From Natrinema hispanicum (GTDB lineage: Archaea; Halobacteriota; Halobacteria; Halobacteriales; Natrialbaceae), in NCBI RefSeq assembly GCF_004217335.1, contig NZ_SHMP01000003.1, positions 1,054,001 through 1,118,000 on the forward strand: a stretch of 64,000 nucleotides of DNA, written 5' to 3'. Numbering within the stretch: the stretch's first letter is position 1; the number at the start of each line of letters is the position of its first letter. Positions 25,310 through 34,020 of the stretch are shown here, piece by piece. The notes under the pieces were generated by a model. The model was not told where the DNA came from, made no database searches, and was given only the letters and a program-made list of their open reading frames with translations. The translations under genes were made by a program, and so were the position numbers.

Positions 25310-25972
25310 TTACAACACTGGCTCGTCGATGACCGACAGCACCTCGGTCACCGACTCGAGTTCGTAGGTCGCGTTCGGTGGACACTCGCGCCCGCGGTTG
25401 TGTGATCGCCGGAGGAACGCGGTCTCGAGGCCCGCTGCCTGTCCGGCGACGATGTCTTTCGGGGAGTCGCCGACGTAGAGCCCATCCGAGACACCAAGCT
25501 CGGCAAGTGCATCCTCGAGATAGTAGGGATCCGGCTTGCGACGTTCGTAGCCCTTGAGCGTGGGCTCGCGCCCGCGGACGATGTCGAAGTCGATTCCGAC
25601 GTACTCGGCGACGAATTCGGCGGTCTCGTAGCGATTGTTGGTAACGAGTCCGGTCGTGGTTCGGTCGCTTAGGTCACGAATCGCGTCTACGTCATCGTAG
25701 ATCCCACGCTCACCTGACCGAAGGCGGTCGTGGGTGCCACTCGAGGCGTGTGTCTCCTTCAGTTTCCAGAACCGCGCCGGATCGATCCCGAGGTCCTCGC
25801 AGTGTGTCCGAATCCGTTCGACGTCGTGATTTCTGAAATCGCGGCGCTGTGACGGCGTCGGCTCGGCGTCGAGTTCGGCGAGAGCCGCGTCGGAAGCGTC
25901 AGCGTACACCTGCGGATCGGTCCGTGGTCCCTCGAGGAGAACCCCGTCCATGTCGAACAGTACCGTCGTCAT
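25310..25972 (-). CDS. HAD-superfamily hydrolase
   Basis: A 220-residue HAD phosphatase. Motif I is FDMDGVLL near residue 6, motif II TGLVTNN, motif III/IV region KPDPYYLEDAL and YVGDSPKDIVAG. A helical cap lies between residues about 18 and 90 (subfamily I). Family members are phosphoglycolate phosphatase-like. A role as the sugar-bisphosphate phosphatase needed by the nucleoside pathway at the left end is possible but cannot be shown from sequence. It converges with the regulator gene. Confidence 0.85.
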   Translation of the reverse strand: MTTVLFDMDGVLLEGPRTDPQVYADASDAALAELDAEPTPSQRRDFRNHDVERIRTHCEDLGIDPARFWKLKETHASSGTHDRLRSGERGIYDDVDAIRDLSDRTTTGLVTNNRYETAEFVAEYVGIDFDIVRGREPTLKGYERRKPDPYYLEDALAELGVSDGLYVGDSPKDIVAGQAAGLETAFLRRSHNRGRECPPNATYELESVTEVLSVIDEPVL

Positions 25973-26089
25973 CTATCCGGAGAGATGAGGTGTAGCGAAA
26001 AGAGGGTTTGGCGTTGCTGGTCGCTAGACGTTCGCGACCGAAACGATCGGTAAAAACGAGCTGAAATGGCACCGGGTGCCGGGGTGGCG

Positions 26090-26323
26090 TTAAACGTCGA
26101 CTTTCCAGGTGGTACTCGAGGAATACCCCCACTTCTCGATTTCGACGTCGTAGTCGCCCTCCTGCAGGGCGGTGATGTTCGACCCGACCTCTTTCGCCGT
26201 CATCCCGAGTTCCTTGCCGATGAGGCGGGATTTGAAGTACGTCTTCGTCGCCGCATTGTTCCGGAGGTACTCCAGAATCCGCTGTTGTTTGCTCGTGAGG
26301 TCAGGGGCCATTGCAGTGCTCAT
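26090..26323 (-). CDS. Small winged-helix-like haloarchaeal protein (DUF7123-like)
   Basis: A 77-residue protein starting MSTAMAPDLTSKQQRILEYLR, with a helix-turn-helix-like centre (SRLIGKELGMTAKEVGSNITAL) and a C-terminal strand pair ending WGYSSSTTWKVDV. It looks like a compact winged helix. The ATG at 26323 is chosen; the frame is open beyond but unlike. The family name is from memory and should be checked. Confidence 0.72.
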   Translation of the reverse strand: MSTAMAPDLTSKQQRILEYLRNNAATKTYFKSRLIGKELGMTAKEVGSNITALQEGDYDVEIEKWGYSSSTTWKVDV

Positions 26324-26535
26324 ACACAGATGAATACCAGGAACGGTCTTAGGGGGTTTGGTACGCACAGTTAACTGGCCGCCGTCGTGCGATTTCACCA
26401 CCGAGTAAGAGACGAATAATCGGTCGGAAAGCTTTCGTTGGTACGGCCGGTTAAACCATTCGCAACGCTGACACTCAGCTGGTCGTGATAGTTCCCGGCC
26501 GGTGAGCGAATCGATATCACGACCGTCACGCGACA

Positions 26536-27060
26536 TCAGTCGTCGCTGTCGTAATACGCCGTCAGGAAGGGACCGATCGAACACGCAACTGCCTCGCCGA
26601 GCGCCTGCGTTCGGTCGGTCAGTCCAGCCGTCAGCGCACCTGCGGCCCCTTCGGATTCGGCGAGGCCGTCAGTTCCGAGCAGATCGTCCATCACTGGTCC
26701 CAGTTCCGCACCGGCTTCGACCTGCTCGGCGACACCGTCGGGGAGCCGAAGCGTCGGACCACTACCGCGCTCCGTTCGCGTGCCGTCGGTGACGGCTCCC
26801 CACATGATCAACGAGAGTCCAGGGACGCCCTCGAGTCGCGTAACCCCTCCCTCGAGCCCAACTCCGTAGTCGGCGTCGGTCGCTGCGAGCGCTCGCCGGG
26901 CGCGGGTTTCGGCACCGGTGACGGTTTCTTCGATCGACCACGGCTGTTCGCGTACCCCGGAGTCGACGTCGACGGCGATGACGGTCGGCTCGTATGACTC
27001 GAGGGTTCGCTCGACTGCATCGATCTTGACCGGGTTCGTACTCCCGACTGCAAGCTTCAT
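26536..27060 (-). CDS. Inosine/xanthosine triphosphatase (YjjX/DUF84 family)
   Basis: A 174-residue house-cleaning NTPase that hydrolyses non-canonical ITP/XTP. The N-terminal signature MKLAVGSTNPVKIDAVERTL and the GVGLEGGV loop near residue 66 are diagnostic; the length is normal. It diverges from the TFB gene across 218 bases. Confidence 0.88.
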   Translation of the reverse strand: MKLAVGSTNPVKIDAVERTLESYEPTVIAVDVDSGVREQPWSIEETVTGAETRARRALAATDADYGVGLEGGVTRLEGVPGLSLIMWGAVTDGTRTERGSGPTLRLPDGVAEQVEAGAELGPVMDDLLGTDGLAESEGAAGALTAGLTDRTQALGEAVACSIGPFLTAYYDSDD

Positions 27061-27152
27061 AGCGGCCGTTTGGACGGCGGGCAGTTGGTGGCTCCGGTTC
27101 GAACCGATACTATGCTTTAATGTTTCTATTTATCATACTCTTTTGCCCGAAT

Positions 27153-27171
27153 TACCCCTTTTCGAGGGGTA
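27153..27171. promoter_or_regulatory. Perfect palindrome between yjjX-like and tfb genes
   Basis: TACCCCT and AGGGGTA (7 pairs, loop TTTCG) lie in the shared upstream region of two divergent genes, just before a BRE/TATA-like CGAAACCCTTATCC at 27186-27199. It could be an operator for tfb or a small RNA hairpin. Confidence 0.4.
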
Positions 27172-27278
27172 TCTGGCTGAGATTTCGAAACCCTTATCCC
27201 TCGAGTGTCTGAACGTGGGAGGTAACGGATCCGTCCGGGCTTTTGCGATCGGTTCGGCCGGGCAGCACTCGCCATCGT

Positions 27279-28259
27279 ATGACTAACGCACCATCGAACA
27301 CGAGAGTACGACGTAGCGAACCCAAAACGAACGAACAGGAGACCGAAACCGAGGACGAGGACCTGGTCTGTCCCGAATGTGCCGGCCAGCTCGTCGTCGA
27401 CGACGAACACGGCGAGACGGTCTGTGAAGACTGTGGGCTGGTCGTCGAGGAGGACTCGGTCGACCGCGGTCCAGAGTGGCGTGCGTTCGACGCCGCCGAG
27501 AAAAACGAGAAGTCCCGCGTGGGTGCGCCCACGACCAACACGATGCACGACAAGGGACTCTCCACGAACATCGACTGGCGCAACAAAGACGCCTACGGCA
27601 ACTCGCTTGGCTCGCGCCAGCGCGAGAAGATGCAGCGCCTGCGCAAGTGGAACGAGCGCTTCCGCACGCGTGACTCCAAGGAACGCAACCTGAAACAGGC
27701 ACTCGGTGAGATCGACCGGATGGCCTCCGCACTCGGCCTCCCCACGAACGTCCGCGAGACGGCGTCTGTCATCTACCGGCGCGCACTCGACGAGGACCTG
27801 CTGCCGGGACGCTCGATCGAGGGCGTCTCGACGGCCTGTGTCTACGCCGCCGCCCGACAGGCCGGCGTCCCCCGGAGCCTCGACGAGATTGCCGACGTCT
27901 CCCGCGTCGAGAAAAACGAGATCGCGCGCACCTACCGATACGTGGTCCGCGAACTCGGGCTTGAGGTCCAGCCGGCCGACCCCGAGAGCTACGTCCCTCG
28001 CTTTGCCTCGGGTCTCGAACTCTCGGACGAAGCCGAACACCGCGCGCGCTCGCTTCTCCAGAACGCCAAGGAGAAGGGCGTTCACTCGGGTAAATCGCCG
28101 GTCGGACTCGCGGCCGCCGCGGTCTACGCCGCCGCGCTGTTGACCAACGAAAAGACCACGCAGGCTGCCGTCTCCGACGTTGCAGACATCTCCGAAGTCA
28201 CCATCCGCAACCGGTATCACGAGCTCCTCGAGGCCGAGGAGACCATCGGGATGGCGTAA
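27279..28259 (+). CDS. tfb: Transcription initiation factor TFB
   Basis: A 326-residue archaeal TFIIB homologue that joins TBP to RNA polymerase and binds the BRE. An N-terminal zinc ribbon (CPECAGQLVVDDEHGETVCEDCG) is followed by the B-reader/linker region (GPEWRAFDAAEKNEKSRVG) and two cyclin repeats (about residues 130-220 and 225-326; ETASVIYRRALDE, then HRARSLLQNAKEKG). All elements are intact. The ATG at 27279 is preferred over the ATG at 27243 as the family start. Haloarchaea carry several TFBs; which paralogue this is cannot be told. Confidence 0.95.
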   Translation: MTNAPSNTRVRRSEPKTNEQETETEDEDLVCPECAGQLVVDDEHGETVCEDCGLVVEEDSVDRGPEWRAFDAAEKNEKSRVGAPTTNTMHDKGLSTNIDWRNKDAYGNSLGSRQREKMQRLRKWNERFRTRDSKERNLKQALGEIDRMASALGLPTNVRETASVIYRRALDEDLLPGRSIEGVSTACVYAAARQAGVPRSLDEIADVSRVEKNEIARTYRYVVRELGLEVQPADPESYVPRFASGLELSDEAEHRARSLLQNAKEKGVHSGKSPVGLAAAAVYAAALLTNEKTTQAAVSDVADISEVTIRNRYHELLEAEETIGMA

Positions 28260-28328
28260 TCGCGGCCATCGAACGACACGTCGCCGGAACGATACCGTTT
28301 TTATCGCGCTCGGTCCCAGTCGGTAGCA

Positions 28329-29003
28329 ATGGGACTTGATTTCGACTCGTTTGTACTCACAGCAGCGACGGCAGACCTCTCGGACGAACCGGCGGCCCGC
28401 GAGCACGCCGATGCGGTCGAATTCCGAATGGACCTCGCTGACGAGCCGCTCGTAGCGCTCGAGGCCTACGACGGCGAGTTGCCGATCCTCGCGACGAATC
28501 GGGCCGAATGGGAAGGTGGGGAAGCAAGTAATGAGGGCCGACTCGAGGCGCTGGCCGACGCGACCGCGTTTGAGGCTGTCGCAGCGATCGACGTCGAACT
28601 CGAGTCGATTTTGGATGGGGACGCTGATGAGTTGCTCGAGACGGCTCGCGAGCGCGACGTGTCGATCGTCGCGTCGGCCCACGACTTCGAGGGGACGCCG
28701 CCCCGGAAGGAGCTAGTGCGGACGCTGACGGAGGCGGGCAAGTACGCCGACGTGGCGAAGCTGGCGGTGACTGCGGAATCGAAGGCCGATACGCTCGCGT
28801 TGCTGTCGGCGACCGAGCAGTTGACCTCGCATGGAGACACCGTCGCGACAATGGCGATGGGCGAAGTGGGGAGTCACACACGTGCGGTCGCGCCGGTGTA
28901 CGGATCGAAGATTGGGTATGCACCTGTTGATCCTGCAGACGCCACTGCGCCGGGGCAGTACGACCTCGAGACACTCGCGGAGCTCGTGGCACACCTCGAG
29001 TGA
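28329..29003 (+). CDS. aroD: 3-Dehydroquinate dehydratase, type I
   Basis: A 224-residue type I enzyme that dehydrates 3-dehydroquinate to 3-dehydroshikimate through a Schiff base. The catalytic pair is His118 (ASAHDF) and Lys144 (DVAKLAVTA). The C-terminal SKIGYAPVDPADATAPGQYD loop is also conserved. It is short compared with bacterial AroD, as usual in archaea. Together with AroB' at 29.6 kb and AroA' at 37.4 kb it gives the archaeal early shikimate route. Confidence 0.93.
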   Translation: MGLDFDSFVLTAATADLSDEPAAREHADAVEFRMDLADEPLVALEAYDGELPILATNRAEWEGGEASNEGRLEALADATAFEAVAAIDVELESILDGDADELLETARERDVSIVASAHDFEGTPPRKELVRTLTEAGKYADVAKLAVTAESKADTLALLSATEQLTSHGDTVATMAMGEVGSHTRAVAPVYGSKIGYAPVDPADATAPGQYDLETLAELVAHLE

Positions 29004-29059
29004 TCTGAAAAACAGCCGAAATCGGAATGTTAAGGGCAGCGGTCCCCCACTAGCCGACA

Positions 29060-29491
29060 ATGACATGGCTCCGCGCGATCCTCGCTGCCGGTCTGTCGGT
29101 GATCCTGCCCGGTGCAGGTCACGTCCTCTCTCGTGACTGGCTTCGCGCTGCCGCTTTCGCTGGCCTGTTCCTCGCTGCGAGTGCCTTCCTGCTCCCGATC
29201 GAGCAACTCGCGGCCGCCGAGCCGGCGAGTTACGACGAGGCCATCGCACAGGCGACCGCCATGGCCGAGGACGTCGATCCAATGGCACAGTTTTCCCTCT
29301 CGTTTATCGCCCTGTTTGCCACGATCGACGCGGCCTTTCGGGCACTCGGCTATCCGTCCGGCGGCGACGACAACGCAGACGGGACGACCTGTCCCGAATG
29401 TGGGAAAGACGTCGATCCGGACCTCGAGTTCTGTCACTGGTGTACGACGCGACTCGAGTCCGACGCGCCCGAGTCGGAGACAGACAACTGA
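29060..29491 (+). CDS. Membrane protein with C-terminal zinc ribbon
   Basis: A 143-residue protein with two hydrophobic segments (AILAAGLSVILPGAGHVL with AAAFAGLFLAASAFLL, and FSLSFIALFATIDAAFRAL) and a C-terminal zinc ribbon, CPECGKDV and CHWC. The first segments resemble those of small TM2-type membrane proteins. Function unknown. The TGA stop is the first triplet of copy C of the 86-bp repeat. Confidence 0.75.
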   Translation: MTWLRAILAAGLSVILPGAGHVLSRDWLRAAAFAGLFLAASAFLLPIEQLAAAEPASYDEAIAQATAMAEDVDPMAQFSLSFIALFATIDAAFRALGYPSGGDDNADGTTCPECGKDVDPDLEFCHWCTTRLESDAPESETDN

Positions 29492-29574
29492 TACGGTCTG
29501 GTGTCCCGATGTCACGGTGGGACCGCAGGACGGGTCGCGGGTACACCGGAACTGACTGACAGCAGACCGTATGA
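29489..29574. repeat. 86-bp stop-anchored palindromic repeat, copy C
   Basis: Begins on the TGA stop (TGATACGGTCTGG) and ends CAGACCGTATGA; the two 12-base ends are nearly perfect inverse complements. It is again exactly 86 bases and ends 16 bases before the stop of the convergent AroB' gene. The 3' half is shared word for word with copy A, and the centre with copy B. Confidence 0.75.
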
Positions 29575-29589
29575 GGGAGAGTCGAACCG

Positions 29590-30783
29590 TTACTTCTCGA
29601 TAATACTCTCGTCGACGGCCTCGCCGAAGTGCCGGGCCGTATCCTCGTAGTACAGCAGTATCTCGTCGCCGGCTTCCAGCTCCGTCACTGCCTTGCGACC
29701 CTCTTTAGCGGCGACTTTGATCGTCTCGGCGTTCTGGAGTAGCGTCTCGACCCGGTCGCCGTTTTCGGTCTCGAGGGCGACCCGGAACATCGGCCGCTGT
29801 TCGATCTTGACGCGACCGACGATGGCCTCGCGGGTGTTGCCGTTGGTGTCAACGACCTGTACCTCGTCACCGCTTTGCAGTCCCGCGAGGTATTTCGTCC
29901 CGCCGTCGGGCGTGCGGATGTAGGCGTGAACCGCACCCGCGTTGACCCGGAAGGGACGCGAGGCGACGTACGGCGATTCGGCCGTTTCCGCGTGAACGAA
30001 GACCAGCCCGCGGCTCATCGAGCCGACGAGCATCCCCTCGTCGTGCTCGAGGAGGTTGCCGGTGTCGACACAGACCCGGTCGGCGCTGCCCGCGCGCTCG
30101 ACGTCGAGGACTTCGGCGTACTCGAGGTCGAGACTCTCGCGGGCGGCCTCGTCGCGGACCTCGACCGTCTTGCGGATCTCGTCGGGGTCGTCCGAGTCGA
30201 GCAAGACGGCGTCGGAGCCGATCTCGAGGGTTTCGAAGGCCGTCTTCGCTTCCTCGGCGCTGGTGACGCCCGCGACGAGGTCGGTCTCCTCGCCGATACG
30301 GGCGATCAAGTTCTCGAGTGGGATGATCGTCCAGTCCTCGCCGACGACGATCGTGTAGTCGGCTTCCTCGGCGGCGGTCTCGGCGAAGTGCTCGTACTCC
30401 TTGCCGAGAATTCGGACGTACGCGCCGCGATCGAGGTCGCCGTCGCGGCGCAGCGTCGAGAGGTCCGCTGAGCCCGAAAAGTCCTCCGGCAGGTCGATCG
30501 TCGCGTCACCCTCGCCGTCTTTGCCGACGACGATGGCGTCGGCCTGTGTGGACGGGTTGTCGTCGTCGCTCTCGGCGTCGTCGATGTCGTCGACCAGCGT
30601 TACGTCGCCGTCGGTTCGGAACGCCGCGACGTTGATGTCGCCGAGTTCGCGGACGCGCTCGACATCGTCTTCGTCGACCAGTACCCAGTCTGCACCCGCC
30701 TCGAGCGCGGCGGTAATCCGTGCCCGGCGGTCGTCCCAGTCGCCGACGGTGTCGTCGGCTTTTACCCAAACAGTTCGCGTCAT
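29590..30783 (-). CDS. aroB': 3-Dehydroquinate synthase II (archaeal)
   Basis: A 397-residue archaeal AroB', which oxidatively deaminates and cyclises 2-amino-3,7-dideoxy-D-threo-hept-6-ulosonate to 3-dehydroquinate with NAD. Recognised by the start MTRTVWVKADDTVGDW and the C-terminal blocks GSMSRGLVFVHAET, RVNAGAVHAYIRTPDG and EQRPMFRVALETENG. The ATG at 30783 is the family start; the open frame above it is unrelated. It works between AroA' (37429-38223) and AroD (28329-29003), which are here but not adjacent. Confidence 0.93.
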   Translation of the reverse strand: MTRTVWVKADDTVGDWDDRRARITAALEAGADWVLVDEDDVERVRELGDINVAAFRTDGDVTLVDDIDDAESDDDNPSTQADAIVVGKDGEGDATIDLPEDFSGSADLSTLRRDGDLDRGAYVRILGKEYEHFAETAAEEADYTIVVGEDWTIIPLENLIARIGEETDLVAGVTSAEEAKTAFETLEIGSDAVLLDSDDPDEIRKTVEVRDEAARESLDLEYAEVLDVERAGSADRVCVDTGNLLEHDEGMLVGSMSRGLVFVHAETAESPYVASRPFRVNAGAVHAYIRTPDGGTKYLAGLQSGDEVQVVDTNGNTREAIVGRVKIEQRPMFRVALETENGDRVETLLQNAETIKVAAKEGRKAVTELEAGDEILLYYEDTARHFGEAVDESIIEK

Positions 30784-30973
30784 AAATCGACCCTCGAAGG
30801 GGACCGGCTTGAACGTGGCGAATCGGGCAGGTGCGATGGGTACCCGCCCGGGACCAGGGATGCAAGACACGCCAGCAGGCACACTGCGGTCGACACAGTC
30901 GCTCCGTCACAGCCGAGCGGAAACTGACACTATTTCAGATAGTAACGAAAGTACCGATACTTTCTCCAAAGTT

Positions 30974-30981
30974 GATAATAT
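30974..30981 (+). promoter_or_regulatory. TATA box for a leaderless gene at 31004
   Basis: GATAATAT is centred 26 bases before the ATG at 31004. This places the transcription start at the ATG and decides for it over the internal ATG at 31025. Confidence 0.5.
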
Positions 30982-31003
30982 CTGATCGGTCGACCGATAC
31001 GAT

Positions 31004-31588
31004 ATGGGTCAGCGCCACCTCGAGATGCCCACCGAACTGACGATCGACTGTGCCGCCCACCGACTCGAGGTGGATGCTGCGGCCACAGTCGCGCGAGCAG
31101 CCTTCGAGCATGCAGGCGAGATGGCAACCCTCGAGTACGGACGTTCGGCTGCCGTCCTGGGTGCCGTCCGACTCGCCGCCCGTCGCACCGGCGTCGGTGA
31201 ACCCGACCGCGACCGGATCGCGGCGACGTTCGATGTCGATCCGGAGCGTGTCGTCCACGCCGACGAGTTGTTGGCGACGTATTTGAGCCCGCCTGCCGAT
31301 GCCGACGAGATCCGCTCGCTCCGGCGGACGCTCATCGTGGCCCAGGAGGTCCTGGCCGCGGTCGAGCGTGGCCGCAGCGCTGGCCCCGAGCTTCCGGGCT
31401 CGCACCTCGCTGACGCCGCGCCCTTCCTGCTCGCCCGCGCGAGCAGCCACCTCGACTCCCGCACCGACTGCGAGTACCCGGGGCTCGACGCGGCGGCACT
31501 TCGTGACCACATCGACCGACTCGAGGCCGACCTCGAGCTCGCTCGGCTGGGCACGAAACTCTACGGACTTGTCTATACTGAGAACTAA
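31004..31588 (+). CDS. Unrecognised helical protein, possibly cyclin-like
   Basis: A 194-residue, almost wholly helical soluble protein. The segment VARAAFEHAGEMATLEYGR and the next helix AAVLGAVRLAARRTGV followed by RDRIAATFDVDPERV have the rhythm of a TFB cyclin repeat, and the C-terminal half (RTLIVAQEVLAAVERGRSAG) may be a second helical bundle. I do not recognise the family, and a function is not proposed. It faces the CARF-like regulator gene, ending ten bases from its stop. Confidence 0.65.
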   Translation: MGQRHLEMPTELTIDCAAHRLEVDAAATVARAAFEHAGEMATLEYGRSAAVLGAVRLAARRTGVGEPDRDRIAATFDVDPERVVHADELLATYLSPPADADEIRSLRRTLIVAQEVLAAVERGRSAGPELPGSHLADAAPFLLARASSHLDSRTDCEYPGLDAAALRDHIDRLEADLELARLGTKLYGLVYTEN

Positions 31589-31597
31589 GCGGGCCGC

Positions 31598-32467
31598 TTA
31601 TCGGATGTAGTTGGCCTCGTCGCCGAGTTTGTGTCGGAACGCCCGGTAGGCGTTTTCGCCGCGCTCGGTCAACTCGACGACGCGCCGACGGCCGACGGAC
31701 TCGATCGTGACGTAGCCGTCTTCGACCAGCGGCTCGAGGACGTGGGTATCGAGCACGCGGAACGCGCCCTTGTCCTCGCCGGCGCGCTCGTCGGGTGCGC
31801 GACGGTCGGCCATAAACGAGAGGTTTTGCGCTCGCGCATACTCGATGAGGTCTTTCTTCTTGGGTGGGGTCGTCCGGTCGTCGTGGTACCCCTCCCACGC
31901 GTCGGGATCGGCGAGAAACTCCATGATTGCGACCTGATCGCGCGTCGGCGACTCGATCGGGTAGGTCGGAATGCCTTCGATTTCGTCGACCCCGAAGGAG
32001 CTGGGTTCGGTCGTCCCGTCGTGGGCATACGTCGATGGATCGACGTAATAGGCGTGAGCGTCCGTCGAGACGTCCATACACGCGATCGTCGCGCCGATCG
32101 CTGGGATCGTCCCCGCGCCGGAGACGTTGACGTACACCTGATCCTCGGCGTGTTTCGCGGCGATCGTCGTCACGTCTCCGAGGACCGCATAGACGTCCGT
32201 CAGATCGCATTTCCAGGTCCGAACCTCGGGGACGATCGACTCGAGTTCCTCGTACAACGCGTCGTGATACTCCGCCGTCGCCGTCGCATTCCGCTCGGCG
32301 TGGCCGTCGCTGTGCTCTTCTCGTCGGTCGTCCGCTGTGCCCCCGTGACTCGCGCCCTCGTCCTCGAGCAGGTAGACCAGATCCGCTCGCTGGTCGCGAA
32401 TCGGCTCGAGGATCCGATCGAACTCGTAGCCAAGCGGGACGACGTGGACGCGCTTGACGACTTCCAT
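31598..32467 (-). CDS. CARF-like Rossmann domain plus winged helix regulator (HFX_2341-type)
   Basis: A 289-residue two-domain protein. Residues about 1-150 are a CARF-like Rossmann domain: VHVVPLGYEFDRILEPI at the start, then VYVNVSGAGTIPAIGATIACM, the glycine-rich ligand loop in the position expected for CARF. Residues about 185-289 form a winged helix (TRDQVAIMEFLADPDAWEG, LEPLVEDGYVTIESVGRRRVVELT). The plan is that of Csa3-type regulators that sense cyclic nucleotides. No CRISPR genes are in this window. The ligand and targets are unknown. Confidence 0.78.
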   Translation of the reverse strand: MEVVKRVHVVPLGYEFDRILEPIRDQRADLVYLLEDEGASHGGTADDRREEHSDGHAERNATATAEYHDALYEELESIVPEVRTWKCDLTDVYAVLGDVTTIAAKHAEDQVYVNVSGAGTIPAIGATIACMDVSTDAHAYYVDPSTYAHDGTTEPSSFGVDEIEGIPTYPIESPTRDQVAIMEFLADPDAWEGYHDDRTTPPKKKDLIEYARAQNLSFMADRRAPDERAGEDKGAFRVLDTHVLEPLVEDGYVTIESVGRRRVVELTERGENAYRAFRHKLGDEANYIR

Positions 32468-32670
32468 ACTCCGAGAGGCGTGTCAGGAAAAATAACGGCT
32501 CCGGAATCGCCGATGTAACTCGAGTCGGCCCCGACCGATCACTGGCACGGTTCGGCCATCCCTCCTCTCTACGAGGCGTTCAAGATGGTCTCGATAGTGT
32601 GGCGGTAGTAGCGACGCGTTCACAGAGTCGGCGAAACGTTGAGAGTGCTCGCTCCCCTACACCAGCATAG

Positions 32671-33345
32671 ATGGCCGCCTACGACGCGATCTGTTTCGAT
32701 CTCGACAGTACGCTCTGTGAGCCGACCCAGGATGCCGCCGCCGTGCTCGAGTCGACGTTCGAGCGGGCCGGTCACGAGCAGTTCTGTACGCCGGCAGCGC
32801 TTCGGGCTGCAGTCCCCGACCTGCCGACCGCCGAGACGGATCGCGAGTTCTACGAACACCTCTTCGCCGAAGTCGCAGCCCGATCTGGTGTCGAGACAGA
32901 GATCGCACCGACACTCGCCGCGGAGTATCTCGAGGTTCGGGATCCAACCGCTGTCGAGTTCCGCCCCGGCGCACAAACCGCACTCGAGCATGCCCGCGAT
33001 CGAGGACAGGTCGGCCTCATCACGAACGGTGGTCGGCCGACACAGACACAGAAGCTCCGGACGCTCGGCATCGAGGACGCCTTCGACGTGCGGGTCTTTA
33101 CGGAGCCAAGCGCCGGCATCCATCCCAAACCAAGCACGGCACCGTTCGAACACGCGCTAACCGAACTCGAGGTCGCCCCCGACGCGGCGATCCACGTCGG
33201 TGACTCACTCCACGCCGACATCGCGGGCGCAAACGCGATGGGGCTCGATTCGGCCTGGCTCGATCTCGGCCGCAACGACGGCCCCGGCGATCACGCGCCG
33301 ACCTACGAACTCGCGTCGCTCGAGGGGCTCGAGACGATCGTCTGA
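32671..33345 (+). CDS. HAD-superfamily hydrolase
   Basis: A 224-residue HAD hydrolase of the haloacid dehalogenase-like type. Motif I is CFDLDSTLC near residue 8, motif II GLITNGGRPTQ, the motif III lysine lies in HPKPSTAPFEHAL, and motif IV is HVGDSLHADIAGAN. A helical cap spans about residues 20-95. The substrate is unknown; like the HAD at 25.3 kb it is only a formal candidate for the sugar-bisphosphate phosphatase step. Confidence 0.85.
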   Translation: MAAYDAICFDLDSTLCEPTQDAAAVLESTFERAGHEQFCTPAALRAAVPDLPTAETDREFYEHLFAEVAARSGVETEIAPTLAAEYLEVRDPTAVEFRPGAQTALEHARDRGQVGLITNGGRPTQTQKLRTLGIEDAFDVRVFTEPSAGIHPKPSTAPFEHALTELEVAPDAAIHVGDSLHADIAGANAMGLDSAWLDLGRNDGPGDHAPTYELASLEGLETIV

Positions 33346-33359
33346 GCGACTGGCCTGGG

Positions 33360-33890
33360 TTAGTTTTCGGGCAAGAGATCCGTATGGACCAGCGCGCGGT
33401 ACTGCGTATCGGTTCCCTCCTCGAGACGCTTGAGCAGCGCCGCCGCATCCGTGAAGCTCTCGGGGAGTTCGAACGGGTCACTGTCGTCTTCGTCGCGTTG
33501 TTTACAGAACTGGACGAACGCCAGCAGGTTCTCGTGGGCACCGATGCGGGCGTAGACGACGCCGATGTCTTGGTCGACCGCCTCCTGCCAGGTCTCGATA
33601 ATCGGTTCGACCGCCTGCCGGGGTTTGCGCAGTTGCTCGGCCAGTTCCGTCGCATCGACGCCGCCCTCACCGACCAGTCCGTCGAAGACCGACTGGAGGT
33701 CGTTGCTAGCGTCTGCAAGCGGCGCATCCGCTTCGGCCTCAACAAGCTCGGCGAACGCCGCCACTTCATCGCGCCGGACCGCGACGGGATAGACGAAGTC
33801 GTGTGTCTCCTTCGGGAGCGTGTACGATTGCCCTTCGATGCCCTGCTCCCCAGGGCTCGTCTTTCCCAGCATTAGATCGAGTATTCCCAT
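33360..33890 (-). CDS. Conserved haloarchaeal protein of unknown function
   Basis: A 176-residue soluble, strongly acidic protein. The first 35 residues (MGILDLMLGKTSPGEQG, then YTLPKETHDFVYPVAV) look like a short lead strand, the rest is helical (AAFAELVEAEADAPLADASND). No motif known to me. The composition and codon pattern match neighbouring real genes, and it closes the gap between the HAD gene (15 bases away) and SprT. Confidence 0.65.
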   Translation of the reverse strand: MGILDLMLGKTSPGEQGIEGQSYTLPKETHDFVYPVAVRRDEVAAFAELVEAEADAPLADASNDLQSVFDGLVGEGGVDATELAEQLRKPRQAVEPIIETWQEAVDQDIGVVYARIGAHENLLAFVQFCKQRDEDDSDPFELPESFTDAAALLKRLEEGTDTQYRALVHTDLLPEN

Positions 33891-34020
33891 ACCCGAAACA
33901 GGTGTCGTGAGGCGAATAAGTGTTCCGCGGTCAACTCGATACGTCTTCGATTATGATCAGTCTTCGGTGGGAACTCGAGGTGCTGTCGACGATCGAAACG
34001 GGCTGGCTCGTGCCATCGTG

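Noticed and set aside
27126-28682. 518-codon open frame antisense to tfb and aroD
   Set aside because: It mirrors two strongly conserved genes. The lack of stops comes from GC-rich third positions, and its sequence has no family resemblance.
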